This document shows, one piece after another, positions 6,856-15,509 of a stretch of 26,934 nt of DNA. The DNA comes from Acidimicrobiaceae bacterium (GTDB taxonomy: Bacteria; Actinomycetota; Acidimicrobiia; Acidimicrobiales; Ilumatobacteraceae), in the NCBI GenBank assembly GCA_947487095.1, contig CANKVI010000002.1:1-26934 (forward strand), given 5' to 3'. Both the position numbers and the translations under genes were made by a program. How positions within the stretch are numbered: position 1 is the first letter of the stretch; every line of letters starts with the position of its first letter. The notes under the pieces were generated by a model. It was not told the origin of the DNA. It saw only the letters and a list, made by a program, of their open reading frames with translations, and did no database searches.

Positions 6856-6945
6856 CTTCCGACTATTCACACCATCTTTGAGGGCACCTCAGAGATTCAA
6901 CAGTTGGTGATTTCCCGAGCAATCTCAGGCTTGCGCATCGAGTAA
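6856..6945 (+). pseudogene. C-terminal remnant of acyl-CoA dehydrogenase; candidate attR
   Basis: From 6871 the plus strand reads TIFEGTSEIQQLVISRAISG and then LRIE before TAA (6943-6945). This is the highly conserved C-terminus of acyl-CoA dehydrogenases (the FEGTSEIQ signature near the FAD/catalytic end, followed by LVISRAI). No similarity continues upstream: the open frame runs back to 6757 but the preceding residues (ending SKFLPTIH) are not typical of the family, and a TGA is at 6754. There is no start codon or ribosome site for so short a product. The best reading is the 3' end of a chromosomal gene cut off by island integration, with the recombination point around 6856-6890. Confidence 0.8.
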
Positions 6946-6951
6946 AGCGAT

Positions 6952-7743
6952 TTAGCGGGCTCCGGCTCGTTGATACGAACGCGACGCAATTGGTGCAAAA
7001 ACCACTATTAAACCAAATGCCCAAATAAGTGTGTACAGCGTGCTGTTTTGTAATGGCCATGCTGTGGGTTCTGGCGCAGATGCTGGGATGTTGCCAAACT
7101 GAACGCGTGCTGCATGCGTTAATGACGAAACAGGGTTCCATTCAGCAATTGTTCTAAACACTGTTGGCAAATTGTCTGATGGCACAAATGTGTTGGCGAT
7201 GAATGTAAGCGGAAACAGCACCATGAAAGAAGCATTGTTCACCACTTCTGGTGTGCGCACTGCAAGGCCAATGCAGGCCATAACCCACGAAAATGCGTAC
7301 GAGAAAAACAGCAATAGGGCGTACCCGATTAGTGCGTCTAACACTGAACTCCGAATGCGCCAGCCAACTGCAAGTCCTGCAATTGACATCATGGCAATCG
7401 ACAACACGTTATAAATGACGTCGCTTGCAGTACGTCCGGCAACTACTGCAAATGGAGACATCGGAAGCGACCTGAATCGATTGATCAGACCCTTTTGCAA
7501 ATCTTCAGCGAGTCCCGCTCCTGTAAACGTTGCTCCGAACACCACGGTCTGGGTGAAGATACCGGCCATCAAAAACTCCCGGTAACTGCTACCCGGAATG
7601 TCAATTGATCCTCCAAAAACATACGCAAAGAGAACAACAAACAAGATCGGTTGAAGAAGAACAAACACCATGACATCGGGAACTCGCCGAATGCGAATGG
7701 TGTTGCGGCGTGCAATAACTAAAGAGTCGCGAAGAATGCTCAT
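6952..7743 (-). CDS. ABC-2 type transporter permease, DrrB-like (263 aa)
   Basis: Membrane half of an exporter. Six hydrophobic segments are readable: VMVFVLLQPILFVVLFAYVF (about 24-43), the GIFTQTVVFGATFTGAGL stretch, the YNVLSIAMMSIAGLAVGW stretch, ALLLFFSYAFSWVMACIGLA, SFMVLFPLTFIANTFVP and LIWAFGLIVVFAPIAS near the C-terminus. The sequence between segments 5 and 6, LPTVFRTIAEWNPVSSLTHA, is typical of daunorubicin-resistance-type (DrrB) permeases. The ATG overlaps the stop of the ATPase gene by 4 bases. Its stop lies 7 bases past the end of the acyl-CoA dehydrogenase remnant, which converges on it. The substrate is unknown; drugs or lipids are exported by relatives. Confidence 0.93.
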   Translation of the reverse strand: MSILRDSLVIARRNTIRIRRVPDVMVFVLLQPILFVVLFAYVFGGSIDIPGSSYREFLMAGIFTQTVVFGATFTGAGLAEDLQKGLINRFRSLPMSPFAVVAGRTASDVIYNVLSIAMMSIAGLAVGWRIRSSVLDALIGYALLLFFSYAFSWVMACIGLAVRTPEVVNNASFMVLFPLTFIANTFVPSDNLPTVFRTIAEWNPVSSLTHAARVQFGNIPASAPEPTAWPLQNSTLYTLIWAFGLIVVFAPIASRSYQRAGAR

Positions 7744-8711
7744 ACATTGCTCGATTCTTCTGCGACGTGACCAGTCAACTCAACAAAAACATCGTCCAGT
7801 GTTGGTCGACGTAATCCAATGTCGGTAATTGCAACGTTTTGTGCTTCAAGTTCGCGAAGTACTTGACTGAGGGCTTGAACACCGTTCTTTACCGGCGCTG
7901 AAAATGCGCCATCGCCGCTATGTGCACGAAGAGGTCCTGAAGCAACACTGCGCAATATTCTTTCGGTGAGTTCAAATTGCTCTTGACGCTCAATGTGCAC
8001 ATCAAGATGGTCACCGCCAATTCTGCGCTTCAGTTCGTCTGCTGTTCCTTCTGCAATGGAGCGACCATGGTCAATCACCACAATTTGGTCTGCAAGCTGA
8101 TCGGCTTCTTCCAAGTATTGAGTAGTGAGCAAAACCGTGGTTCCCTGAGCAACGCGATCACGAATCACGTCCCACAGTTCGCCGCGACTCACTGGGTCTA
8201 GACCGGTGGTTGGTTCATCAAGAAAGAGCACTGGTGGATCGGCGATCAACGCGCCAGCAAGGTCAATTCGTCGTCGCATACCACCCGAGAAAGTTTTCAG
8301 CGGACGATGCGCTGCATCTGAAAGTCGAAAACGCTCAATCAGTTCTTGCGCCCGAGTTTTTGCTTCACGCCTGTTCATTCCGTAGAGGCGACCGAACATC
8401 TCAAGGTTTTCTGTGGCAGTGAGATGTTCGTCAACTGCTGCATATTGACCGGAGAGTCCAATTCGTTTGCGAACTTCGTGCGGATGAGCCAGCACATCGA
8501 TTCCAGCAACCGTGGCTGATCCTGAAGTGGGCTTAACAAGTGTGGTGAGAATAGAGACAGCAGTGGTTTTTCCAGCACCGTTTGGGCCAAGCAGTCCAAG
8601 AACCGTCCCTGCACGAACCTCCAGGTTCAGTCCATCAAGAGCGGTAACTGAGCCATATTTCTTTACAAGATTGTGCGCAATGATGCTTGAGTCGCGACTA
8701 GCAGTTGACAT
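7740..8711 (-). CDS. ABC transporter ATP-binding protein, DrrA-like (323 aa)
   Basis: ATPase of the exporter. Walker A GPNGAGKTT (about residues 42-50), Q-loop GLSGQYAAVDEHLTATENL, signature FSGGMRRRIDLAGAL, Walker B VLFLDEPTTGLDP and the H-loop region are all intact; the C-terminal about 90 residues are the DrrA-type extension ending in RRPTLDDVFVELTGH. I chose ATG 8711 over GTG 8720 because TACCGT (minus strand, 8724-8719) ends 7 bases before it, the leaderless layout seen across this region, and there is no Shine-Dalgarno. It is the first gene of a two-gene operon with the permease and is divergent from the SDR gene. Confidence 0.93.
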   Translation of the reverse strand: MSTASRDSSIIAHNLVKKYGSVTALDGLNLEVRAGTVLGLLGPNGAGKTTAVSILTTLVKPTSGSATVAGIDVLAHPHEVRKRIGLSGQYAAVDEHLTATENLEMFGRLYGMNRREAKTRAQELIERFRLSDAAHRPLKTFSGGMRRRIDLAGALIADPPVLFLDEPTTGLDPVSRGELWDVIRDRVAQGTTVLLTTQYLEEADQLADQIVVIDHGRSIAEGTADELKRRIGGDHLDVHIERQEQFELTERILRSVASGPLRAHSGDGAFSAPVKNGVQALSQVLRELEAQNVAITDIGLRRPTLDDVFVELTGHVAEESSNV

Positions 8712-8770
8712 TGCATTCACGGTATCAGCACATCATTATTAGTTTGTGGAGAAGTACTAGTTTCAGATGT
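8712..8770. promoter_or_regulatory. Divergent leaderless promoters (ABC exporter / SDR)
   Basis: In this 59-base gap the minus strand has TACCGT at 8724-8719, 7 bases before ATG 8711, and the plus strand has TAGTTT at 8758-8763, 7 bases before GTG 8771. Both fit -10 boxes whose transcripts begin at the start codon. No Shine-Dalgarno is present for either gene at normal spacing. Confidence 0.6.
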
Positions 8771-9550
8771 GTGAGCAAGCGCGTGTTAGTGACAGGTGCA
8801 ACATCTGGAATTGGTGAAGCCTTTGCGCATTGGTATGCAGACAGCGCAAGTGAACTTGTGTTGGTGGGACGCAACAAATCTGAATTGGATCGTGTTGCAG
8901 GTGTGGTGCGTTCGCGAGGCGTACATGCCGAGGTGATCGTTGCCGATCTTTCCCATAAAGATGGTGTGGAAAGTGTCGGTTCTCAGTGCGGGGCCGTTGA
9001 TGTTCTCGTGATGAACGCCGGTGTTACGCATGCAGCGAAAATCGGCACAACGGATCGAGATCAGTTGGACGAACTTGCGTATCTCATGTCTGCTGGCATT
9101 GTCCGATTAAGTGAGATTGTGGTTTCACGTATGGCGGAGCGTGGCAGTGGTGATGTGGTGATCGTGTCGAGCATTGCCACGTTTACGCCGATGCGAAAAG
9201 CCGGGCCGTATGCAGCAGCTAAGACGTATGCAACTTCGTACGCACGCAGCCTTGCACTCGAGGTGAATAGTCGCGGTGTGCGAGTTGTTGCGGTGTGCCC
9301 CGGGTATGTGCGAACAGACTTACACCGCAAAGCAGGGCTTGATCACTTAACGCAGAGCGTTCCTGGATGGATGTGGCTGACACCCGACGATGTTGTTCGT
9401 GCGACGACGCGGGCACTTGAACGGGGGAAAACCGTGGTGGTTCCCGGCTTGGTGTATCGGATTGCTCTGCCATTTCTGGCTTCTTCAACCGCTCAACGAC
9501 TGTGGCGACGAATGACCCGTCGTTCGTCAAGCAGGTCTTCACAGTCGTGA
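8771..9550 (+). CDS. Short-chain dehydrogenase/reductase (259 aa)
   Basis: NAD(P)-dependent oxidoreductase of the SDR family. TGATSGIG (residues 8-15) binds the cofactor, VMNAGV is the NNAG-type motif, SSIAT carries the catalytic Ser, and Y147-AAA-K151 is the catalytic pair; VCPGYVRTDLH follows. The C-terminal 30 residues are hydrophobic then Arg/Ser-rich (LPFLASSTAQRLWRRMTRRS), which suggests membrane association as in DltE/YqjQ-type SDRs. I chose GTG 8771 (MSKRVLVTGA) because the conserved fold starts there and TAGTTT lies 7 bases upstream. The substrate is unknown. The stop codon directly precedes the -10-like box of the next gene. Confidence 0.9.
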   Translation: MSKRVLVTGATSGIGEAFAHWYADSASELVLVGRNKSELDRVAGVVRSRGVHAEVIVADLSHKDGVESVGSQCGAVDVLVMNAGVTHAAKIGTTDRDQLDELAYLMSAGIVRLSEIVVSRMAERGSGDVVIVSSIATFTPMRKAGPYAAAKTYATSYARSLALEVNSRGVRVVAVCPGYVRTDLHRKAGLDHLTQSVPGWMWLTPDDVVRATTRALERGKTVVVPGLVYRIALPFLASSTAQRLWRRMTRRSSSRSSQS

Positions 9551-9556
9551 CACAAT
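9551..9556 (+). promoter_or_regulatory. Candidate -10 box of the SRPBCC gene
   Basis: CACAAT directly follows the SDR stop codon and ends 6 bases before ATG 9563. It deviates from TANNNT in the first base but keeps the A at position 2 and the T at position 6. Weaker than the other leaderless promoters here. Confidence 0.35.
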
Positions 9557-9562
9557 GAAGAG

Positions 9563-10018
9563 ATGACGACACCAGTTTCAGTATCCGTAGAGATCAAGGC
9601 ACCTGTAGAAAAAGTGTGGGCAATGATTACCGACTTGCCGCGAATGGGTGAGTGGTCGCCTGAGAACAAGGGCGGAGAGTGGATGAAGGGTGCGACGACC
9701 GCTGCTGTCGGCGCTTCATTCAAAGGAAAGAATGGCAACGGAAAAAAGAATTGGTCAACTTCGGTGAAAGTAAATGCACTCGAAGCCCAACGTAAGTTTT
9801 CTTTTGGACTAATGGTGTTTGGCAAAAACTGGTGCGATTGGGTGTATGAATTAGAGCCAACTGCTGAAGGCTGTCGTGTAACCCACAGTTGGATTGATCA
9901 TCGTGGCAAGGTTTCCGCGAAATTGGGCAAAGTGGTGAGTGGCGTTGCTGATCGCGCAACGCACAACCGAAAGAACATGGAAGTGACGTTGCAAAACTTG
10001 GCGAAGGCTTGCGCCTAA
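9563..10018 (+). CDS. SRPBCC (START/Bet v1-like) domain protein (151 aa)
   Basis: A single helix-grip fold domain of the polyketide cyclase/dehydrase type. The N-terminus VSVEIKAPVEKVWAMITDLP followed by RMGEWSPE is the family hallmark, and the C-terminal helix (about 125-150, GVADRATHNRKNMEVTLQNL) closes the hydrophobic cavity. It probably binds a hydrophobic ligand; no enzymatic residue can be assigned. The length is standard. It lies 12 bases after the SDR gene on the same strand, either co-transcribed or from its own leaderless start. It converges on kbl with a 10-base gap. Confidence 0.88.
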   Translation: MTTPVSVSVEIKAPVEKVWAMITDLPRMGEWSPENKGGEWMKGATTAAVGASFKGKNGNGKKNWSTSVKVNALEAQRKFSFGLMVFGKNWCDWVYELEPTAEGCRVTHSWIDHRGKVSAKLGKVVSGVADRATHNRKNMEVTLQNLAKACA

Positions 10019-10028
10019 CTAAACGCGA

Positions 10029-11210
10029 CTAGTTGTTGCCGAGTTCGCGCGCGGTAACAAACGCTGCCACACACGTATCGATGTCTGCCTTTGTGTGCGT
10101 TGCGCACACTTGTACGCGAATGCGAGCCTTGCCCATGGGAACAACAGGATAAGAAAACGCAACTACGTAGATGCCGAGTTTGAATAGCTCTGCCGCCATG
10201 CGTACGGCTTCGTGTTCGTCGGCAAACATGACAGGCACGATTGGGTGTTCACCGGGCAGCAAGGTGAACCCTGCGGCCGACATTTGGCCGCGGAAATACT
10301 TCGCGTTTTCACGAAGTGTTTCACGAGTGTTCGAGCCCTGCGCAACGAGGTCGAGTGCAACGAGTGAACCCGCGACCACGGTTGGAGGAATGGAGTTAGA
10401 GAACAAATAGGGGCGAGCGCGCTGACGCAACAAGTCAACAATTTCTTGGTGTGCCGAGATGTAACCACCTGATGCGCCACCCAGTGCTTTGCCGAGTGTT
10501 CCCGAAATGATGTCGACTCTGTCGCGTACACCAAACATTTCTGGTGTGCCCGCACCAGTTGCGCCAATGAACCCGACTGCATGTGAGTCGTCCACCATGA
10601 CCATGGCTTCGTACTTGTCGGCAAGATCGCAGATTTCTTTCAATGGAGCAAATGATCCGTCCATGGAAAACACTCCGTCAGTCACGATGAGTGTGCGACG
10701 AGCACCGCGAGCTGCAACAAGCTGAGCCTCAAGATCGGCCATGTCGCGGTTCTTGTAGCGGTAACGAGTGGCTTTGCAGAGACGAATTCCATCAATGATT
10801 GAAGCGTGATTTAGCTCGTCTGAGATAACCGCATCGCCCTGATCGAGCAACACCTCAAACACTCCGCCATTTGCATCAAAGCATGAAGGGAACAAGATGG
10901 TGGCATCTGTTCCAAGCAGCGAGGATAAGCGGGCTTCTAGCTCATCGTGTTGGGACTGTGTTCCGCAAATGAAACGCACGCTGGCCATGCCAAATCCGTT
11001 GATGTCTAGCGACTCTTTGGCTGCAGTAATTACTGAAGAGTTGTTTGCAAGTCCCATGTAGTTGTTCGAGCAAAAGTTGATGAGGTCTTTTTCGCTACTG
11101 AGCACATGTGAAGACTGTGGCGAGTCGAGCAATCGCTCGCGCTTGTACAAACCAGCAGTTTGAATGTCGTCGAGTGTTTTCTTGAGATCGTGTTTAACGC
11201 TTGTGTACAT
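10029..11210 (-). CDS. kbl: Glycine C-acetyltransferase (2-amino-3-ketobutyrate CoA ligase, 393 aa)
   Basis: A PLP enzyme that converts 2-amino-3-ketobutyrate plus CoA into glycine and acetyl-CoA. The PLP lysine is K241 in SGTLGKALGGASGGYI; the cofactor residues D207 and H210 are in MVDDSHAVGFIG, and SDELNHASIIDG and NFCSNNYMGLANN are alpha-oxoamine synthase signatures. The length matches the E. coli enzyme (about 398). The start ATG 11210 is 9 bases after the tdh stop, so tdh and kbl are one operon and complete the two-step threonine degradation pathway. That context separates it from the related 8-amino-7-oxononanoate and 5-aminolevulinate synthases. Confidence 0.95.
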   Translation of the reverse strand: MYTSVKHDLKKTLDDIQTAGLYKRERLLDSPQSSHVLSSEKDLINFCSNNYMGLANNSSVITAAKESLDINGFGMASVRFICGTQSQHDELEARLSSLLGTDATILFPSCFDANGGVFEVLLDQGDAVISDELNHASIIDGIRLCKATRYRYKNRDMADLEAQLVAARGARRTLIVTDGVFSMDGSFAPLKEICDLADKYEAMVMVDDSHAVGFIGATGAGTPEMFGVRDRVDIISGTLGKALGGASGGYISAHQEIVDLLRQRARPYLFSNSIPPTVVAGSLVALDLVAQGSNTRETLRENAKYFRGQMSAAGFTLLPGEHPIVPVMFADEHEAVRMAAELFKLGIYVVAFSYPVVPMGKARIRVQVCATHTKADIDTCVAAFVTARELGNN

Positions 11211-11219
11211 GTTGTTGCC

Positions 11220-12245
11220 CTATGACCAGTCCATGATGACTTTGCCCGAATTCGACGAACGTGCTGCAGCGAATGCTTTGTCCCAGTCGTTTGCAGGGAA
11301 GCGATCGGTGATCACGTCGCGAATGTCGAGGCCCGTTTGAATCAGTGAATTCATGGCGTACCACGTCTCATACATTTCACGACCGTAAATGCCTTTAATG
11401 GTGATCATGTGTGTAACGAGTTTCGCCCAGTTAATAGAAATCTCCTTGCTTGGTAAACCAAGTACGGCAATGCGACCGCCGTGGCTGAGATTGTCCAAAA
11501 TGTCGGGAAGTGCAGTTGGCGCTCCGCTCATCTCGAGGGCAACGTCAAAGCCTTCTTTCATGCCCAACGTTTTTTGTGTCGCAGCAATGGAAGAAGTCAT
11601 GGGGTTCACTGCAATGTCAACACCCATAGAGCGAGCAAGCGCCAAACGAGATTCATTGATGTCGCTTACTACTACATAGCGCGCACCAACATGTCGCGCC
11701 ACTTTGGCGGCCATGAGTCCGATTGGGCCTGCTCCCGTGATTAACACGTCTTCGCCAGCAACCGGAAAGGTAAGTGCGGTGTGCACAGCGTTTCCAAACG
11801 GATCAAAGATGGCACCAAGTTCGGCGTCTACTGCGTCGGAATGCACCCACACGTTGCTTGCAGGAATCACGACGTATTCGGCGAATGCACCATTGCGGTT
11901 CACGCCAACACTTGAGGTGTTCTTACACATGTGTCGTCGACCAGCGCGACAGTTTCGACAAATGCCGCAAATGATGTGTCCCTCACCTGAGACCAATGCT
12001 CCAACTTGAAGTGAAGTTACGTCTGTCCCCAACTCCACGATACGACCAGAGAATTCGTGACCAATAATGAGTGGCGCGTTTACGGCCGATGCAGCCCACG
12101 CATCCCACGACTCAATATGAAGGTCGGTGCCACAGATGCCCGTCTTCTCTACGCGAATTTTCACGTCGTTAGGGCCTGGCGTAGGTTCTGGGCACTCGAT
12201 CATTTCCAGACCAGGTGCTGCAGATGGCTTAAACAGTGCGCGCAT
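11220..12245 (-). CDS. tdh: L-threonine 3-dehydrogenase (341 aa)
   Basis: A zinc-dependent medium-chain dehydrogenase that oxidises L-threonine to 2-amino-3-ketobutyrate using NAD. Catalytic zinc ligands: C38 in [16 protein letters not shown] and H63-E64 in IIGHEFSG; structural zinc: C93, C96, C99 and C107; the NAD site is [10 protein letters not shown] at about 171-180. The [11 protein letters not shown] string and 341-residue length are typical of Tdh. It is the first gene of the operon with kbl. Its upstream region shares a 65-base divergent gap with the SDR gene; candidate -10 boxes are TACGCT (10 bases upstream) or TAAAAA (5 bases upstream), less regular than elsewhere. Confidence 0.95.
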   Translation of the reverse strand: MRALFKPSAAPGLEMIECPEPTPGPNDVKIRVEKTGICGTDLHIESWDAWAASAVNAPLIIGHEFSGRIVELGTDVTSLQVGALVSGEGHIICGICRNCRAGRRHMCKNTSSVGVNRNGAFAEYVVIPASNVWVHSDAVDAELGAIFDPFGNAVHTALTFPVAGEDVLITGAGPIGLMAAKVARHVGARYVVVSDINESRLALARSMGVDIAVNPMTSSIAATQKTLGMKEGFDVALEMSGAPTALPDILDNLSHGGRIAVLGLPSKEISINWAKLVTHMITIKGIYGREMYETWYAMNSLIQTGLDIRDVITDRFPANDWDKAFAAARSSNSGKVIMDWS

Positions 12246-12310
12246 AGTGGTTTTTAGCGTAGTGCCACCTTGGTAGCCAGGTTTTATTGAATTAGTTCTA
12301 TTCTGCGCAC
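12246..12310. promoter_or_regulatory. Divergent promoter region (tdh-kbl / SDR)
   Basis: Plus strand: TATTCT at 12299-12304 ends 6 bases before GTG 12311, a standard leaderless layout. Minus strand: TACGCT (12261-12256) and the overlapping TAAAAA (12256-12251) lie before the tdh ATG, with spacings of 10 and 5 bases. GTGG...CCAC ends (12247-12268) could form a short stem. No Shine-Dalgarno is visible for either gene. Confidence 0.5.
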
Positions 12311-13264
12311 GTGAACAATTTTCTCAGCAATGCACTCGACGCTGCGGTGGTGCCTGGGTTTTCCAAGATTGGTTTTGCAATCCGTAAACGGTTGGGTAAT
12401 TGGCAGCCAATTTCAGGCTTTGATCTGCGCGGAAAAACGGTCGTCATTACGGGGCCAACTTCGGGGCTTGGTGAACAAGTAGCGAGGCAGTTGGCGCCCA
12501 CTGGCGCCAACTTGGTATTAGTTGCACGCAACGAAGAAAAATGTTCACGCGTAATCGCAGAGATCTCACCGCTGTGCAGGGGGAACGCGCCAGTTTTTGT
12601 GCGCGCTGAGATGGGAGACTTGGAATCTGTCCGTGCCGCATGTGCTGCGATACATCAACAGTTCGTACATATAGATGTATTGGTTCATAACGCTGGGGCG
12701 TTGTTGAATACTCGTCAACTATCGCCACAAGGAATTGAACAAACTGTTGCATCACACGTTGTTGGCCCATTTCTTATGACCACCTTGCTGCTTCCGTTCT
12801 TGAAAGGTGGTCGAGTAGTAACCGTGTCATCAGGTGGCATGTATACCAGTGCGCTTCCTGCATTTGACACAGGTGAAACACTCGAGATGCCTGCGCAGAA
12901 GTATGGCGGATCAAAGCAGTATGCAATTGCTAAGCGAGCACAAGTAACACTGACCGAGATGTGGGCCAAGCGCGAGCCTCAGACAGAGTTCGTGTCGATG
13001 CATCCGGGCTGGGCTGACACACCGGGAGTGCAAGAGAGCATTCCTGGGTTTCGAAAAGTAACCGCACCAATCTTGCGAACAGCAAGTGAAGGTGCCGACA
13101 CGATTGCTTGGCTTGCAGTGGTGAATCCGTTGCCTGGGGAAAACGGATCGTTTTGGTCTGATCGCGAGGTTCGCCCAACACACAAAACACCTCAATCCAA
13201 AAAACTCGACACTGACTCAAACCGACAAGCACTCTGGCACTACATAGAAAATTTGAGTAAGTAA
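12311..13264 (+). CDS. SDR family oxidoreductase, DHRS12/retinol dehydrogenase-like (317 aa)
   Basis: NAD(P)-dependent oxidoreductase. TGPTSGLG (residues 47-54) is the cofactor loop, [10 protein letters not shown] the NAG motif, [10 protein letters not shown] contains the catalytic Ser, and Y204-AIA-K208 the active pair. [19 protein letters not shown] and [11 protein letters not shown] after it are typical for the DHRS12-like group. An N-terminal extension of about 40 residues precedes the Rossmann fold, normal for this group. GTG 12311 is supported by TATTCT 6 bases upstream. Proposed substrates are lipophilic alcohols or ketones; not decidable from sequence. Confidence 0.88.
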   Translation: MNNFLSNALDAAVVPGFSKIGFAIRKRLGNWQPISGFDLRGKTVVITGPTSGLGEQVARQLAPTGANLVLVARNEEKCSRVIAEISPLCRGNAPVFVRAEMGDLESVRAACAAIHQQFVHIDVLVHNAGALLNTRQLSPQGIEQTVASHVVGPFLMTTLLLPFLKGGRVVTVSSGGMYTSALPAFDTGETLEMPAQKYGGSKQYAIAKRAQVTLTEMWAKREPQTEFVSMHPGWADTPGVQESIPGFRKVTAPILRTASEGADTIAWLAVVNPLPGENGSFWSDREVRPTHKTPQSKKLDTDSNRQALWHYIENLSK

Positions 13265-13271
13265 TTTCGCC

Positions 13272-13277
13272 TACGCT
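13272..13277 (+). promoter_or_regulatory. Leaderless -10 box of the GH3 gene
   Basis: TACGCT ends 6 bases before GTG 13284 and lies in the 19-base gap after the SDR gene. It suggests that the glucosidase gene has its own promoter even though it follows closely on the same strand. Confidence 0.55.
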
Positions 13278-13283
13278 CAGTAC

Positions 13284-15494
13284 GTGCCGTCTGCATATGA
13301 GCAAGCCCTAGCCAAAGTCGCGAGTGGTACGTCTCCTGAAGTAGCTGCCGCTGACCTCGTTGCTCAAATGACCCTTGATGAAAAGGTGCACTGCTTAGAT
13401 GGTGGTGTTCCATTTTGGATCGGAGTAGGCGACATCACTTCGGGCGGGTATCACAGTCGGCCATTTAGAGGTGCTCGAGTTGAGCGACTTGGAATTCCAG
13501 GATTTCATTTTTCGGACGGGCCGCGTGGAGTAGTTGTTGGCGAAGCAACTGCATTCCCGGTTTCTATGGCCCGTGGAGCAACGTTTGATCCCGAATTAGA
13601 AGTACGTGTTGGTGATGCCATTGGTAAGGAACTGCGAGCGATTGGCGCAGACTTGTACGGCGGAATTTGTGTCAACTTGTTGCGTCATCCAGCGTGGGGG
13701 CGTGCGCAGGAAACGTATGGCGAAGACCCTCACCATGTTGGTGAAATGGGTGCAAGCTTGACCCGGGGGGCTCAGCGCCATGTCATGGCAACACTGAAAC
13801 ATTTCGCGTTGAACTCCATGGAAAACGCCAGGTTTGGTGTTGACGTAAGCATTGATGAACGCTCGTTGCATGAGGTGTATCTCCCTCACTTCAAGCGCAT
13901 CATTGACGAAGACGTTGCTTGCGTAATGACTGCATACAACTCGGTGAATGGCGAATGGTGTGGTGAGAACACCGCATTGATTTCTGACATCTTGCGCGAT
14001 GAATGGGGTTTCACAGGATTCGTGATTTCGGACTGGATCTTCGGACTGCGCGATGGTGTGAAGAGTTTGCAAGCAGGACTCGACGTTGAAATGCCGTATC
14101 GCATGATTCGGAATGCGCCGATTGTTTCAGCACTTTCAGAAGGATTGATTACTGAAGAACTTGTTGGGAGTGCAGTAACGCGCACCTTAACCACCATGTT
14201 GAAGTTCAACGTTGGAGAATTGCCAGTGAGTGATCGCTCCGTAGTGATGTGCGATGAACACCTCGCTTTAAGTCAAGAGGTTGCAGAGAAGTCAATGGTG
14301 TTGTTGAAAAACGAACCGATAGCTGGCGTGAATGTACTCCCGTTGAATCTTGCTGCAGGATCAACAATCGGTGTATTCGGTCGGCTTGCAGGTGTGCGCA
14401 ACATTGGAGATGGCGGAAGCAGTGATGTGATGGCACCAAATGTTGTCACTCCGCTTCAGGGAATTACCGAACACTTTGCCAACTGCAACGTTGTGCATGA
14501 CGCAGATGCAACAATTGATGCTCAAGTTGCGCAAGCAAAGCAGTCCGACGTAGCCATTGTCGTCGTTGGCTACACGAAAGAAGAAGAAGGTGAGTTCATT
14601 GGTGATTCGGAAGATACCGCACCGATGCTTTCTCTCATTCCGCGGCAGGACGACCCAGAGTTAGCGCGTGAATACGAAAAGTACATGCACGAGAATCATC
14701 ACTACGCACCGGATGAATTGCGCATCAAGTCTCGCAACGGCACGTTCTCTATCGGTGGCGACCGCGAGTCCCTTCGACTCATGGATGCTGATGTTCAACT
14801 AATCCGTTCTATTGCTCAGGTGCAACCACGAACCATCGTGGTCATGGTTGCTGGTAGTGCAGTGGTCATGTCGGAATGGATTAACGAAGTTCCAGCAGTA
14901 CTGATGGGTTGGTACAGCGGCAGTAATGGTGGACGAGCCTTGGCCAAGGTGTTGTCTGGCGAAGTGAATCCGTCTGGGCGTATACCGTTCGTCATTCCGC
15001 ATGACGAATCTCATCTTCCGTTCTTTGACCGCAATGCCAAAGCAATTACGTATGACTACTGGCATGGACAATGGAAACTAGATCGCGATGGAAATGCAGC
15101 GATGTTTCCATTTGGATTCGGATGTAGCTATACATCCTTTGAGTATTCAGACGTACGTGTTGAATTTGGTGAAGAAGTGAAAGTTCAATGTTCGGTGCGC
15201 AATGCCGGCGCGCATAATGGCGTCACTGTGGTACAGGTGTACGCAGGTCATAACGAGTCTGTAATTGAGAGACCTCGACGCAGGCTTGTTGCCTTTACGC
15301 GAGTAGAAGTTGCTGCCGGCGAAACCGTCCGTGTTGAGTGCGAGTTTCCACTTTCAAAGATTGCAACCCGTGACACGTCAAACCACAGTTGGTTTGTAGA
15401 AGGCGGCACGTGGAATTGCGAAGTTGGACAATTCTCTGGAGATCCACGAGCGTTGTCTGCGTTGCTTCAGGTTCCTGAGAGAATTGAGTTGTGA
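13284..15494 (+). CDS. Glycoside hydrolase family 3 beta-glucosidase-like enzyme (736 aa)
   Basis: Hydrolyses terminal beta-linked sugars from oligosaccharides or glycosides. The N-terminal TIM-barrel domain contains FSDGPRGVVVGE, GGICVNLLRHPAWGRAQETY, ATLKHFALNSME and the nucleophile D250 in FTGFVISDWIFGLRD. The second domain (about 335-590) contains VLLKNEPIAGVNVLPLN, GEFIGDSED and GGDRESLRL, a typical region for the acid/base Glu; the last about 110 residues (VRVEFGEEVKVQCSVRNAGA onward) are the fibronectin-III-like domain. No signal peptide is visible, so the enzyme is probably cytoplasmic and acts on imported substrates. GTG start 13284 has TACGCT 6 bases upstream. Exact sugar specificity cannot be read. 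Confidence 0.93.
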   Translation: MPSAYEQALAKVASGTSPEVAAADLVAQMTLDEKVHCLDGGVPFWIGVGDITSGGYHSRPFRGARVERLGIPGFHFSDGPRGVVVGEATAFPVSMARGATFDPELEVRVGDAIGKELRAIGADLYGGICVNLLRHPAWGRAQETYGEDPHHVGEMGASLTRGAQRHVMATLKHFALNSMENARFGVDVSIDERSLHEVYLPHFKRIIDEDVACVMTAYNSVNGEWCGENTALISDILRDEWGFTGFVISDWIFGLRDGVKSLQAGLDVEMPYRMIRNAPIVSALSEGLITEELVGSAVTRTLTTMLKFNVGELPVSDRSVVMCDEHLALSQEVAEKSMVLLKNEPIAGVNVLPLNLAAGSTIGVFGRLAGVRNIGDGGSSDVMAPNVVTPLQGITEHFANCNVVHDADATIDAQVAQAKQSDVAIVVVGYTKEEEGEFIGDSEDTAPMLSLIPRQDDPELAREYEKYMHENHHYAPDELRIKSRNGTFSIGGDRESLRLMDADVQLIRSIAQVQPRTIVVMVAGSAVVMSEWINEVPAVLMGWYSGSNGGRALAKVLSGEVNPSGRIPFVIPHDESHLPFFDRNAKAITYDYWHGQWKLDRDGNAAMFPFGFGCSYTSFEYSDVRVEFGEEVKVQCSVRNAGAHNGVTVVQVYAGHNESVIERPRRRLVAFTRVEVAAGETVRVECEFPLSKIATRDTSNHSWFVEGGTWNCEVGQFSGDPRALSALLQVPERIEL

Positions 15495-15495
15495 C

Positions 15496-15501
15496 TAACA
15501 T
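15496..15501 (+). promoter_or_regulatory. Candidate -10 box of the thioesterase gene
   Basis: TAACAT begins 2 bases after the GH3 stop codon and ends 8 bases before ATG 15510. The spacing is slightly longer than the 6-7 bases common in this region, so the call is weaker. Confidence 0.4.
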
Positions 15502-15509
15502 TTCAATTC

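Noticed and set aside
6757..6945. A 62-codon gene ending with the acyl-CoA dehydrogenase tail
   Set aside because: No plausible start codon with signal exists, the upstream part has repeats and no family similarity, and only the final 24 codons match the dehydrogenase; a remnant is more likely.
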